NCBI GenBank assembly: GCA_023014335.1
Contig: JAECYW010000011.1
Coordinates: forward strand, 1,054,001-1,118,000
DNA: 64,000 nucleotides
Source: Galerina marginata
Lineage: Eukaryota; Basidiomycota; Agaricomycetes; Agaricales; Galerinaceae
Direction of reading: 5' to 3'
Below the pieces are notes generated by a model that was not told where the DNA came from, made no database searches, and saw only the letters and a list, made by a program, of their open reading frames with translations. Numbering within the stretch: the first letter of the stretch is position 1; each line of letters begins with the position of its first letter. Below are positions 1-12,052 of this stretch, in pieces. Position numbers and translations under genes: made by a program.

Positions 1-3000
1 GTCTTCATCCACCTCTACTCCATCCAGTTCACCTTCGGTCTACAGTCGTCAATTTGCTCACACCACTTCTCGACCCATCAACCCAACGTTGTTCGCCTCC
101 ACTCCCTCTGCATGGCCCATCACCCAAACCTCTGACTCCGCCTCCAAGCTCTCTTCAACTTCCCCCTTCGATCTCGCTTTCCCGGGCCCTGTCTGTCCCT
201 CAGTCATTCACACGTCAACCTGTTACCATATTCGTGCCATCAAAGGACTCTCGAGGTCACCATCCACATCAACTCAACGTACTCGGGAGATTCAACGATA
301 TCGCAGCGGAAGCTCCAGGGACATGTGGGGGCACGGACTCGGATGCGAACGTTGCCACGTATCTTCCATTGCCTTCGACGACGGCGTGTGCAACTCCAGC
401 CGCATCAGTTCGCAGAAAGCTGGGAGTGGAGAACGGCCATATGAGAAAGGTTCGGGTAATGATAAATGAAGCGGAAACTTTGGTACGTACACGTTCAACC
501 CGACATTGGAACTATGTCCTCTCTTGCTTTCCAACAGGCCAAACGGCATCGATTACAGCAAGCAACCTATGTCGTCAGGATCGTAGCGTACAAGGAACTA
601 CGCTCTCGATCGCCATGGCTCTCTTTCTGGTAACAGGAAGCTCGAGTATGGCTAGGTCGGCCGTTGGTGTGGTTAACCGCCCGCGGAGGCCTCTGACGCA
701 TCCTGTTTGGTTCCCAACTCCGTACACAGAGGCGAAACAATCTCCAGCATCCAGCACGCTTCCTTCAAGGAGTCAACTTAGCTCTCGAAGATTGTTAAGT
801 CCTCATTCTTACTTGCCCGAGCTCTTCAACTTTACAACCATGCCATCCATCGAACCACTTTCTTGCAGCACATCTGTGCCTCAACGAACCACGCGGCCTC
901 CTGTTGGTTCATCTGCACCATCAACAACAGGGATCTCCGCCGTCGAACCTCCCTCTCCTCAAACAAGACCATCGTCAACATGGACGTTATCGTCGCCCTC
1001 GTCATCAGCTGCGCCTCCGAGTCGCCTGCTTTCCCCAGTATTGTTAACGGACTCTCGAGGCCACCTTCCACATCAACTGGACGTACTCGTAACAGTCGAT
1101 GGCATCAAGGCGGAGGCTTGTGGGGCAAGTGGGTGCATGGGCCTGGATGATAGCATTGCCGTGCACCTTCCATTACCCTCGACAATGTCGTGTACAACTT
1201 CAGTGACTATAGTTGGCAGAAAGCTAGCCATGGGGGTTGAACAGAGCAGAAACGCTAGGGTATCAGAGGAAGAAAATGAACCCAAAATGGTACGTACAGA
1301 TTTGGCTCAACACCAGAACGATATCCTCGCATGTTTTTCTCCAGATCGAGCAACCTCCCTCGTAGTCAACAGTGGTTCTCGTCAGGATCGGGGCCTACAA
1401 GACTTTATGCCTTCGATCGCCGCCGCTCTCTTCTTGGTAACAGGAAGTTCGAGTACGGCTAAGTCACCCACTGTTGCGGATAACCGCCTGCGGGAACTTC
1501 TGACGCCAGGACCACCAAATTACACATTTCCCATCAACGAGCTGTCCTTCTGCTGCCCGTCGTCATCCACGCCATCAACGACGACGATTTTTTTCGCCTT
1601 CGAACCTCGTTTCCAGAACCCCTTGTTGCGCGTTCTTCAACTCACTCATCCATGGGCCTTTCGTATCAACTCAACCACACCATTACGCATGAGATCCGAG
1701 GTTGATGACGAGAGCGTACCCTCCACGACATCACCCTTCATAACCGCTCATGTTACTGTCGACAAACCAGATATTCACTGTGCGGCCGGACCTCCTTACG
1801 TCGCCCTTATTTGTTGTAATCGAAGCTCGACATATCCATCGCATTCGACTACCATGGCTCGACTTCCGAATACGGAAACTTGGAGTATGATTCGACCCCA
1901 ATTTCTGTTTTCCGACGTCAGGAGACCCGTAAAATACAAAGCTGTGAACGGAAGAACTAGTATCCTTGGATTAAACTTCAACAACATAGGCTCATCATAC
2001 GAACATCTAGGAATGTGTCTAGGAGCCGGAGGTTTTGGTTTACGTAGCTTCTCGGTGACGAGTGAATTTATTTTGTTTTTGGAGTCCTCATTCAATTTTC
2101 ATGGCCACATCAACAAACATCCTTTCAACTCAGCCGAGGACATAACAGACGCTGGGAGGGCAAAGAATATGGGTAATGGCGTTATCGAGGCCTCATTGAT
2201 ATGTTGTCACCCTCCGCCATGTACCACCAACAACGACTTCCCTCTGACTTTTTCTCCCAAAGGATTGCCATCGGCGGCACTGATGGGAAACTCTCGTAGT
2301 CTATCAACACCATCGTCACCGCCAACATTATCACCTCTCATGTCATTGCCCTTGTCTCTGCTGACGCGGATAGTGGATTCTCAAGCCCTACCATTGCTAA
2401 TCTTGCTTTTGACTTCACTTCCGCGATCCAACCCATCTGCTCCTTACAAACTTGAACCTCAACCTCGACACATCAAACCATTGACCATGGTTAGGTCTTC
2501 AAAGCTACCGCCAACTTCCGCAGCACAACCGACTCAACATCTGTCAATCAAGTCATATTGCCGCAGCCCGGCCTACTCTCGTCACCACCAGCTCAACAAA
2601 GCACCAAAACTCGAAAACGACGACTCAGCAGAGGAGGGGGGAGGAAATGGACAGAAAAACGGCCATAATTTCGCAACCAGAACAAACGCCGCCATGATTC
2701 TTTTTGGGCTGGAAAGCCCTCATTCGGACGACTCTTTTGACCCCTCGAATATTCTTATCTGGCCACTTGTTCTCTCAGAAATCAGTCAACACTCTCCAGA
2801 AACATCATCTCGTTTCTCTGCGCCTAGGCGGCTCGCCAGTCTTGTCACAGGCTCATTTGGTAGCCTTCAACGAGACCTTTCTAATGATGCCTGGCGCATT
2901 GCGAGGTGTCGCTTACTCGCGGTGCTATTGTTGATTTTGTTAATGTTGCATTTTGGGAAACTCAGGGGATATTTCCTCAACACAGCGGTCGATTTCAACG

Positions 3001-3200
3001 TTCAGGATACCTACGGAAAGCTGCTAACGCCCTCTTTCCAACGAGTCCCCATCCGTCAACTCACACCACCTACTCCTGCCGCTGTCATTGCCTTTATCTC
3101 CCATGTTGCACGGCTTATCGCGGACGATCGGGGTCGAGTTTGGCGATTATTTTTGGTGTACGGGAAAGCACTGACTCATAGCTTTCTGCCGATAGCTTGA
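1..3200 (+). other. Decayed region with an old ~0.8-kb tandem duplication
   Basis: A single open frame of about 1,050 codons runs through here, but its composition (Ser/Thr/Pro-rich, no recognisable domain, shifts in frame-specific similarity) does not look like a real protein. Two diverged copies of one segment are visible: roughly 240-690 and 1050-1500, offset about 806 bp. Each contains an intron-like 55-nt block that starts GTACGTAC and ends in AG (483-537 and 1289-1343). Both copies share stretches such as CGATCGCC followed by GGTAACAGGAAG. The duplicated unit looks like part of an intron-containing gene that has lost its frame. I do not recognise the protein. Everything beyond the visible duplication is uncertain. 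Confidence 0.4.
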
Positions 3201-3979
3201 ACATAGGACTTTGTCCAGTATTCACTCTATAACTCGGCCTTTTGGTGAATTTCGCATATTTTCACGAGTTCTGCTGTCAAACACCAATACCTCGGTTTCA
3301 TGCAATGATTTTGGGCTTGTTTGAAAGCTTCGATTCACAGCTTTCCGTGGATATCCGGAACGTCGCCATCCGAGCTGTGATCGCTTCGCAAATTGGGATT
3401 TCGATAAATTTGGCTTTTCACTCCTATGCACTTAGGCTTCAGCCATGCAATATGCTTCCTCCATTTTGGCTATCTCTTCTTATTGTCTTTCTTGCCAACC
3501 ATTCTATCCTTTCTGGACTACCTCTTCCCCTCCAATGAACTGCCAATGGTTCTATCTCAGTTCCAGCAACCTCAAGCTTCTGCCATACATCTCTTGAGGT
3601 TGGGGGGGCTATATGAGGATTAATTTTTTGGGAGGGCTATAGGTATAGTAGGCTGATCAAAGCCTGCTGTCAGATCACCTTTGTTGTCTATGGGTCTGGC
3701 CACCTTTATATATGACTATCAATTTTTTTTCTTAGGACTTCAAGGGCTTTACTTCACTCCTTTTTCTGACCTTGCCACTTCATTGGAGTTCAATTCTTGT
3801 CTTTAATTATGGGCTCTTAGCACAAGTCTATTTTCTTTTCTTATTCCTTTCTTTTTCTTATTTTGAAAACCCACTCCTACATTGATTTCATCCTCTATAT
3901 TTTCCCCACCTTCCAACCCCAACACCTCCTTATTCTGGATTTCTTTGTTCTATTCAGCAGATAGAAAGTGGGGGGGCTC
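3201..3979. other. AT-rich intergenic or retroelement remnant ending in a polypurine tract
   Basis: No gene is supported here. The sequence is AT-rich, with runs of T and short open frames only. Its last bases (about 3967-3979) are a G-rich purine tract that directly abuts the TGTAACAC start of the LTR-like block. That is the layout of the 3' end of an LTR retrotransposon interior, so at least the distal part is probably element-internal DNA. No protease, reverse transcriptase or integrase motif is readable. Confidence 0.35.
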
Positions 3980-4446
3980 TGTAACACATGCTTCCAGTCC
4001 CTGGCAGTCCCTCCTGCTGTCTACTGAATTTCCTTTCCATCTGCTTCATATATGGACTGTAAAGTATCCTCTGTTACTTGAGAGTCACCTTATGTGACTC
4101 TCAGAGTAGATATAGTGTTACTTGTCACACTTCTGAATATTATCTTCTTACATTCATATCCGATAAGCCTAAGTGCTTGCTAGCCCCTGTTGACCTGGTA
4201 TACTACTACTTGGGAGCAGAGGCGCACGCATCAGGTGTAAGGTTTGAATATAGAGTTCTTAGCGTTTACCAAGACTTAGATCTAAGAGATCTAGCCTTAT
4301 CAAAGTGTACTGTCTGGCTCAATCTCAGCTTCTCTCTTCGCTCTTGGACTGTAGGATTACTCCTAGGTCTAAACACCAACGCCCGCCAGATTGTCTTAGG
4401 CGTTAACACCCCACAACTCGACGTAGCTCACCCTTGGTGTGTTACA
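3980..4446 (+). mobile_element. 3' LTR of a degenerate LTR retrotransposon
   Basis: The 467-bp block starts TGTAACAC and ends GTGTTACA, so it has the TG...CA ends and short inverted termini usual for LTRs. A G-rich polypurine tract lies immediately upstream, which is the plus-strand primer position next to a 3' LTR. No second copy was found upstream and no 5-bp target duplication could be matched (ggctc before, agtgg after). The rest of the element is therefore missing or unrecognisable. The strand follows from the position of the tract. The open frame that crosses the LTR (4078-4533) is not a gene. Confidence 0.6.
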
Positions 4447-4804
4447 AGTGGACGGAAATCACGGCCGCCAATTCATATCCCGCACACGAGCTTTTTTTCC
4501 GCACCCAGGGAGACTAGTATTGAGCCTAGTTGACATGCATCAGCAAAACGTCCAAATAGTTTCCGGGTTTCCCGTGGTTTTCGGCGGTTTTCAGGTCTCC
4601 GGAAACCTGGAATGGCAATTTCTGTCAAAAGACTAGCGGATATTCTAGTCAGGGTCTTGACCCTGCCTCCGACCCCCGGCCGGTTTCCAGAAAAAGTGAC
4701 ATAGGTCACCAATTTAGGCCAAGTTCCCAGGTCTCAGGGTTTTTGCCGGTTTTTGCCGGTTGCTCAAGTTGAGCAACCCGTGGAAACCAAACGGCTCGAT
4801 TTCT
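4447..4804. other. Repeat-like insertion remnant inside a broken secreted-protein gene
   Basis: No gene is visible. The block contains repeated GGTTTTTGCCGG and GGTTTCC-type words and partly inverted motifs. It sits between the LTR and the point where the neighbouring pseudogene's third exon stops matching its intact paralogue (about 4805). It therefore looks like inserted DNA that cut off that gene, but no clean terminal repeats or target duplication were identified. Confidence 0.3.
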
Positions 4805-5195
4805 GATGCTGGCGTTGTCTGTGTTTTTATTTGAGGATGGTGACACTTTGACTGCCCTACAAATTGTACAAATTAGATAGAACGCCAGAATCGTAGGATT
4901 CAAATACCGCATACGTTGTCAATGATGCCGTTGTTGTTCTCGATGGAGAGAGAGCGTCCGATGACTGTCGGATGGTTAATGGTTAATTGGTTTAAAATAG
5001 TAATGGGCGGCGAACGTACCAAGATGAACTCGGCAAAGAGGTTTGTGGATTTGCCGTCCACGGGCACACCTGGCTTGAGGGTTAATGTGTAGTTGGCTAT
5101 TCCACTGCCAGTGCTAGTGGCGGGTATATTGAAGCGGTAGCCGCGATGGCGACGAGGGCTTTGGAGAGGTTCAAGTTGAAGAAATTCCAAGGTTA
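4805..5195 (-). pseudogene. Broken small secreted protein gene, paralogue of the one at 18.6 kb
   Basis: On the minus strand this matches the intact gene at 18630-19152 exon by exon. Exon 1 carries TLTLKPGVPVDGKSTNLF, a 55-nt intron follows, and exon 2 carries VIGRSLSIENNNGIIDN. A second intron and the first codons of exon 3 (about 4850-4805) are present before similarity ends. The ATG equivalent is gone: the region reads TTCTTCAACTTGAAC where the paralogue has its start. The signal-peptide frame is shifted, the Cys of the DCTLTL motif is Tyr, and the C-terminal half is missing. It is a truncated, non-functional copy. Confidence 0.75.
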
Positions 5196-6961
5196 TCTGA
5201 GTTGTTGTTTCTGTTGAGTATATGAGATGCGATATGAAGAATAGAGCTCAGTGATAGCCGCTTAGAGAATCCTGCAATGAATGTACCAGTAGTGTACTTA
5301 CCGCTGGTAAGAACCTATGGGCCTGGATGTATAGTTTCTCGTCTTCTTCCTCCAGTAAAATAACCTATTATCCCTGCATCTTCTCGTGTTTGGGCTGCTT
5401 CCATCTGATAGGCTGACATACCCATAATCACGACCGTGGAGTTCAATGTGAGGCCGCTACGATAGAATGGACGTCAACGGTCGGCCCATGGTTTGGTTCT
5501 CTCTCAGACGTACATTTGGTGACTGCTGTTCGTGGCATGATTGATGCTCGCTTGATGTCGATGATCAGCGTCCAAGTTGAACCAGAGGCGCTGTAGCCAC
5601 GTGTTGTCATGTTCGAATGATGGATGCTCAATGCATAATCAATCGCATTTGGTTTGAAGATAACCTCATTAGATCATACGTCTCAGAGAGGATGAAAGTA
5701 GCTATTGAGCAAGGATGTCAACTTTTATTCCTGCGGCTGGATGCTGCATCGTTAGTGCTGAATTTTTTTCGGAGATAGTGTACTTAAGTCATTCTGGTGT
5801 TTCGTGGTCTCCGAGAACTGGGAAGAGCAAGGCTGTTGGGTAGAGTTGCTTTCTGCGCGGTGTTGGAGTAGACAGATCCGCGGTTACGGATCGTTGACCG
5901 ACATGCACACATGGAAATTGGACCCTCCGACTCGCGAGGGAAACCAAGGGTTGAGGCATCTTGAAAGTACGAGAACTGACTTGAGCTCGGAGTTTGTCCA
6001 GTGCGTAAGTTATAACTTGAAGTGCGAGAACGAATTGACAGTCATGCTTCAAGCAAAATTTGCGACCTTGTTTCTTCCCAGCCACGTTGCGAGAAAGCTT
6101 GAGAGACGCAGATGATTATGAAGCAGACGAGGTTATTGTCGATGAGAGCGGCATCACTGGCATGATCGTCCTCGAGGCTCGATTCCATGCATGATTCAGA
6201 AATTTCTAGTTTTTTTCCTAGTTCGTATAATCCAACGACGCGCTGGTCTTCGTTCCCTATATGTCACAGGCTCACAGCCGAGTTTCATCGCAGACGCGGT
6301 CGGGTGCGATCCAGGTGAAGGCTGGATGGTACGTGAACCAAGTACTAGCTCTGAATCGCAGCGCAGGCCAAGGATAGTAGATATCATAGGTGGGGATTCA
6401 CGTTGATTCTATCTCGGAATCAGCTAGACTCCAAGTCTGGACAGGTCCGAGGGGTGCTGCGTTGTAAGTATAGGCCGAGCTTGGTGGGATCTTGTGTGAG
6501 CACTGAGCGCGAGCGCTGGGCAGGTAAACATTCTTATGATGTACGTTGGGTGTTATTATTATCCGACATGACAGAACCGAACTTGCTTGCTATCCTGATT
6601 CGCGCAGCACACTTGTACGATCAAGTTTTCGCGATGTATGGCCTTCTTATGTGAAGGAAAATGCCTCAAAGACTCGGGATGGGACTTGGGAAAGCCAGAA
6701 AGGATTGGGAGATCGAGGGTGGTATATGGAAGATGGATTTGCAATTGACTCGGAGTAGGTCTGCGGGCTGGGGGTAGAGTACTTTGGGTGCACCATAATG
6801 CCCGACTTGCGATTTCAAAGCAGGAAGCAGGTCAGTCAACTAGTCACGATCCGGGTCGTTGGTCGACCCAGAACCTCCGGGCCGCGTGTCGCGGTCACGC
6901 GATTCGCAAGTCAGCAAAGTCTAAGTATCTCTCCTCCGCTCTGCTTTCAACGCTAACAGCC
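5196..6961. other. Intergenic, no supported gene
   Basis: Open frames here are short (under about 105 codons), overlap each other on both strands and show no domain or consistent splice chain. The last few hundred bases must contain the promoter and 5' leader of the SEA4 gene that starts at 6962, but no clear TATA box was identified. Confidence 0.4.
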
Positions 6962-9900
6962 ATGGTGCAACCCGACAAACGACTGCTCTGGCACCCCCGA
7001 CACGAAAACAAATTCATCGTCGGTGGTAACTCGCAGATAACGCTCTACGAATGGGCGAAGGAGTATCCTGAGATTAGGCATGTTACGGCGGTGCATGATT
7101 TGCAGTTCATGAAGGTGCGTCCTCGTCCTTCTGGCTTTTCTCATTCTTATTCTTATTCTGACTCGCGGTCGTCATTGTCGACAGTGCTTCGCATGGTCCC
7201 CCGATCCCTCATTCGACGACCTCGTAGCAGTAGGTCTAAGCACAGGCCGCGTCGACCTCCTCCGCCTCGAAGCCGGCAAACACGCTCGACGCCCAAACGT
7301 ACTTTCCCCCGGCCCCTCCGTCCCTCTACACGTACGCAACTCCCGCGCGTGCAATGCGCTCGCGTTCAGCAGCGCCGACCCGAACTATCTAGCTGTAGGA
7401 TTGGATAAAGTCCGCGGGGACTCGAGCTTGGTGGTTTGGGATGTTAGTGATTATCGAGCGATGCTCACTCTCCCTCTGCCCTTGGACACCCTCAGCACCG
7501 TCGACCTTGGGTCTCTGTCTTTACACACCACCCCCACCGGACTCCCCCTCCCGCCGAGGCCACACCCCCTCCTCCCACGCACAGACGCCCTAACCCCCTC
7601 CTCCGCCGCCCCCTCCGCACGCGCGCTCCCCCCTCTAGACCCACACATAATCCAACACCACGCCCCCACCGAGATCGTATCCGCCCTCTCCTTCCTCCCG
7701 CACTCGCCCAACCTCCTCCTAGCAGGCATCTCGCACAGGTGGCTCCGCCTGTTTGACTTGAGGGCGCCGGGGATGGCGCCGGTGGGGGTGGCGAGTAAAG
7801 TGGCGGGGGTTGCTGTGGATTCGTGGGATGCGTGGCGGGTGGGGTGTTGGGGGGAGGGGACGGCTGGGGCTGGAGGGCAGGGAGGGCAAGGGGCGGGAGG
7901 ACAGGGAGGGGGAGGCGCGGTGAGTGTGTGGGATGTGAGGAGGCTTGGAGCGGGTCCGGTGGTTTTGTTCTCGGAAAGAGACGCGGGTGCTGATGGGGCG
8001 CGAGTGAGGTGGGGTGCTGCGGCTTCATCTTCAGCGGGAGGGGGAAGTGGGTATGCCGGTAGTGCGGCGGCGGCGTCGTATGTGAACGTTGAATTTTCGA
8101 CCACCCGGAGAGGGTGTTTGGCCACGCTCGAGCGGGACGCGAGTTATGTGCGGTTTTGGGACGTGCAGGAGTCGAGGGTGCATGGGGTTGGGGTTGATGG
8201 GGGTTTTCCTGCTGGCGGTGCTGCTACTGGAGGAGGAGGCGGCGGGTCGTCGGATGGGGAAACGCGCAGCTCGCGGGATTCGAGTCGGGCGGGGAGGAGG
8301 TCGTGGGCTGCGAACCTCCCGTGGCCTGCGGGGGGTGGAGAGAAGGTGCAGGATTCGCCGAAGGAAAGGGAAAGGGAGCGGGAGAGGGAGAGGGAGGATG
8401 GGGCGGGGGCGGGACAGTTGGTTTACGTGCTTGCTGATACGCGTCGAAGTGAGTGCTCATTCTCCTGTTCTTTTAAATTTATTTCGCGCATATTATATTG
8501 ATATTCTAATCTTATCTACCCTTATAGCCAAATCGTTCCCCCGCCCACTCGCATCGTTCATCCTCGTCCCGTCCCTCTCCTCCCTCCCGTCCTCCTCCTC
8601 CTCCTCCTCCTCCTCCTCCTCCTCCTCACACCCAACCACGAGCACAACGACCCTCCTACTCAACAAAGACGGACACCTCGAGCTATCCACTATACACGAC
8701 GCGCCGAAACAGCTCGCGTGGAGTGCGAGGGGCGGGTTGGCGGTTGGTGGGGGGGCAGGGGGGCGGGTGAGGGTGTTGGAGGGGTATGAGGAGGGAGAGG
8801 GGGTGGGGGGAAGGGGAGCTGAACCCGAACCCGAGCGAAGGATGGGGTCGTTTGAGTATGGCCTTGGGGGAGAAGGCGCGGGCGCGGGTGTGGATGGGAA
8901 GAGTAAGAGTGAGGAGAGACAGCGACATGGGAGATCGCGTTCAGCCAGGTCGAGGACTAAACCACGCGCCAAGGCTTCTGCTTCGGCTTCGGCTCTGGTG
9001 GCAAACGATATCGACACGGAGGAAGATGACGCTGACTCGCAGAGTCAGACGCGGGGTCGGACTTCTGGGTTTGGATCTGGGTCTGGGATGCCTTTGTTTT
9101 CTCCGCCTGCGTTACCTTCGTTTCCTTCTGTTGCAGCGGCTCAGGCCGCTGCTCAGGTTCAGGCTCAAGCTCAGGCTCAGGTTCAGGGTGGTGGTAAGGC
9201 GACGGCGCAAGCGCCGACTGGGTTATCCGCTACGCGCCCCATCTCCGTCTCTGGACCTGGACCTGGACCTGGTACGGGAAAGCCGACACCGAAAACGCGC
9301 ACGTATAGCCCCGCGTCGTTGAGTCAGGACCGGTATAGGTACCACCGATACAGGTCGGGATCGAGGTCGAGGTTTCGGGGTGGAAGTGGGGATGGGGATG
9401 GGCAGGAGGAGAGGCGGGGGTCTGTTGAGCGGGAGCGAGAGGGCGAGGGCGAGCGGCGGGGGGGAAATAGAGAGCGGGAAAGGAGTAAAGGCAGGGGGAG
9501 GGAAAGGGGAAGGCAAAGAGAGCCGAGAAGAACAGGTATAGCGCGCGTCGTGCAAGATGATATCTCGATGATCATGCGCAGGCGGGCTAAAGCTGGGTAC
9601 GGGCTCAGCCAGCCGCAGCATAACATCGCTGTCACGCGGGACCACGAGCACGAGCCGTCGGATGGGACGACGGCGACTGCAACGGGGACGGGGACGCAGC
9701 ATTTGTCGGAGGTTTGGGCTTGGGTTTATCGTGGGTTATCCTTTTCTTTTTATTATTATTATTCTCGTTTTCTATTATCCTTTCGTTTGAATTTCTCGAG
9801 GCTAACAAACACTGCGATTAAATTTATAGACTCCCAAGAAATCCTATGCGTACCGACACCGCGTCTGCACGGGTATGATTTTTCGTTTCGGGGGTTGTTG

Positions 9901-12003
9901 GGGATTTGGGAGGGGTTCGCGCCTTCTGAGCCTGCGCCTGCGCCTGCTTTTTCTTCTTCGGCTTTTTTGGCTTCGTCGATTCACTCGCAGGGGCAGGCGC
10001 ATTCGCGGGGACAGAGTCAAGGTCAAACACAAAATCCGAACCAAAGTCAATCCCAAGGCCAAGGACAAGGTCAGGCTCAACAGCAGATCCCTGGAGGAGC
10101 AGGAGCAGGAGCAGGAGGAGAAGACACGACCCCCATCGCGACACACCGCGCGCTCCTGCTCGACGTCCCGCTCGCCAGTCAAGTCCCACACGTGCATCTG
10201 CATGGGCACGGGCATGCGCATACTGGTAGTTCGGGATCTGCTTCTGGTTCGGGTTCGGGGTCGAATAATAATACCAATAACAGTACCAATAGCAGCACTC
10301 CAGCTGCGGGCTCTGGAATTGGAATGGCCGGCAGCGGCAATATGAGGAGGAGCCATTCGCCGGCGGATGATTTGTATGGGAATTGGGCTGCTGCGGTGGC
10401 TGCGCTCGCATCGCGCCGTGGTATCAGCGTCGGTCCCGGCCCAGGCGGAGAAAGAGACCGAGACAGAGAAAGAGAAAGAGAAAGAGCAAACCCAACCCCA
10501 ACCTGGACCCCCCCCACCCCAACCTCCAAGCCCATCCAACGACAACTAGCACTCCAGCTCTGCGGGTGGGGATGGACTCTCCGTGAAGACGAGCTTGGCG
10601 CTGCTATTAAGCGGTGGGAGCGGGAGGGCCAGCTTTCGAGGGCGGCGTGTTGGTTGGTTTTTGCGGGGAGGGGGGGGGAGGCTGTTGAGTTGCTTATGAG
10701 GAGTGATGGTGGGTTTCGTTGCTTTCGAGGGTTGAGTTGACTGGATATATGCTAACGGATGTTTTTTTTTTTGGTAGACCAGACACACCAGATGATGTCC
10801 GGTACCATCGCCGCCCTCACCCCTCCCTCCTCCTCCTCTTCCTCTACAAAAACCCTCGACCAGCGCACGCACTACGCCCGCCTCATCCTCCGCCTCCACG
10901 ACCCCTACTTCCGCATCACCCTCACCCACCTCGCCTTAAACGACTGGAACGACATCCTCGACGAAGACGTGCTCCCCTTCCGCGAGCGCCTCGCGATCGC
11001 GTTTACCTTCCTCCCCGACGCGGCTTTGTCCGCTTACCTCAGACGGACGGTGGAGGCTGCGCATACGCACGGGGATGGGCACGGGCACGGGGAGGGGGCG
11101 CTGGATGCGCTGCTTGTGACGGGATTGGCGGGGAGGGAGGGGGTGCGGGTTTTGCAGACGTATGTGGATCGGACGGGGGACGTGCAGAGTGCGGCGCTGT
11201 TGGGTGCGTTGGTGGTGCATCGGCTGCGGGAGGGAGGGGCGGGCGGGGATGTGGATATGGATATGGGAGGGGATTCGGATAGGGAGAGGGAGAGGGAGAG
11301 GGATGCGGAGAGGAGGGTGGAGAGATGGGTGGATGCGTATCGCGGGCTGTTGGATGGGTGGAAGTTGTTTCATTTGAGGGTTGGGTTTGATATCGAAAGA
11401 GGCCAGATTTTGAGCGAGGCGGGGCTGGGTGGGGATTGGGGTGGTGGGATGGGGATTGGCGGTGGGATGGGTGGTGGGATGGGTGGCGGTATGGGCATTG
11501 GCGTGGGCGTGGAGGATTGGGCTCCGAGACAGATCTTGATTCGGTGTCGGTATTGTAATAAACCAGTTAACGGTTCTGGGGGGGTGGTGCCTTTGAAAGG
11601 ACGGGTGCGTTGGTTCTTTTGGATTTGACTTTAGACTTGGGTCGTAGCTGATTCGTCTTTGCTTTGCTTGCCCCCCAGCCTACTGCTTGTACGAACTGCA
11701 GCCGCGAGCTCCCGCGGTGCTCCGTCTGTTTGATGACGCTCTCGATCGTGCACGACGCCGCGCGCGAGGTGGAGCTTGGGTATACGCATCATCGAGGTTA
11801 GCTCCCTCTGCCTCTATATATATTTACTGACATGCGGATTGCACGCAGACACATTCGACGACGCCATCGTGATATGCCAGTCGTGCAGACACGGCGGGCA
11901 CGCTGCGCATATCTTGGAGTGGTTTGTCGGCGAGGATGGGAGGAGGACGCATGATGTTTGTCCTGTTGCGGATTGTAGGTGTCGGTGTGCGGATGAGTTT
12001 TGA
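6962..12003 (+). CDS. SEA4: Mio/SEA4-type WD40 and zinc-ribbon protein, GATOR2/SEA complex
   Basis: Seven exons: 6962-7114, 7185-8448, 8528-9730, 9830-10708, 10778-11604, 11679-11796, 11849-12003. The phases close and give 1,532 aa. The N-terminus reads [15 protein letters not shown], then [19 protein letters not shown] and [20 protein letters not shown], the start of the Mio WD40 propeller. The middle carries Mio-like [16 protein letters not shown]. The C-terminus is a cysteine/histidine zinc ribbon-[35 protein letters not shown] and [10 protein letters not shown]. Mio is a subunit of GATOR2 (yeast SEACAT), which acts at the vacuole/lysosome surface upstream of TORC1 in amino-acid signalling. 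The protein is far longer than the human or yeast homologue (about 880-1,040 aa), because of Gly-, Ser-, Gln/Ala- and Arg/Glu-rich inserts in exons 2-4. Intron branch sites CTAAC are visible at 9801 and 10751. A broken partial copy lies about 5 kb downstream. Confidence 0.9.
7846..7916 (+). other. G-run cluster, possible G-quadruplex, within SEA4 exon 2
   Basis: The coding strand carries a dense series of G3-G6 runs separated by one to six bases, encoding a Gly-rich linker. The pattern meets the usual G-quadruplex rule of four G-runs with short loops. Function is not shown by the sequence. It may simply follow from glycine codons in a GC-rich insert. Confidence 0.4.
8591..8627 (+). repeat. 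(CCT)n/(TCC)n microsatellite coding for poly-serine
   Basis: About twelve tandem triplets near the start of SEA4 exon 3 encode an uninterrupted serine run. Because the unit is three bases, length changes keep the frame, so this stretch may differ in length between strains. Confidence 0.85.
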
Positions 12004-12028
12004 GTTGGAGTGTGTTTGAGGTTGGGTT

Positions 12029-12052
12029 GGGGAGGGGAGGGGAGGGGAGGGG
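12029..12052 (+). other. G4A repeat just after the SEA4 stop codon
   Basis: Five consecutive G4 runs separated by single A residues lie 26 bases past the SEA4 stop, so they fall in the probable 3' untranslated region. The pattern is a textbook G-quadruplex candidate for the transcript, followed at once by a T-run. Confidence 0.55.

Noticed and set aside
54..3200. A 1,048-codon open frame on the plus strand as a real protein
   Set aside because: Composition is low-complexity, no domain is seen, and the two duplicated segments match best at DNA level with intron-like blocks inside. Long open frames arise easily in such GC- and Ser/Pro-biased DNA.
4078..4533. 151-codon plus-strand frame as a gene
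   Set aside because: It crosses the LTR end and has no features. It is a chance frame in the LTR.
7451..10545. Long open frames antisense to SEA4 (for example 7451-8125, 8493-9017, 9844-10545)
   Set aside because: They mirror the GC-rich low-complexity inserts of SEA4 and have no domains or splice structure of their own.
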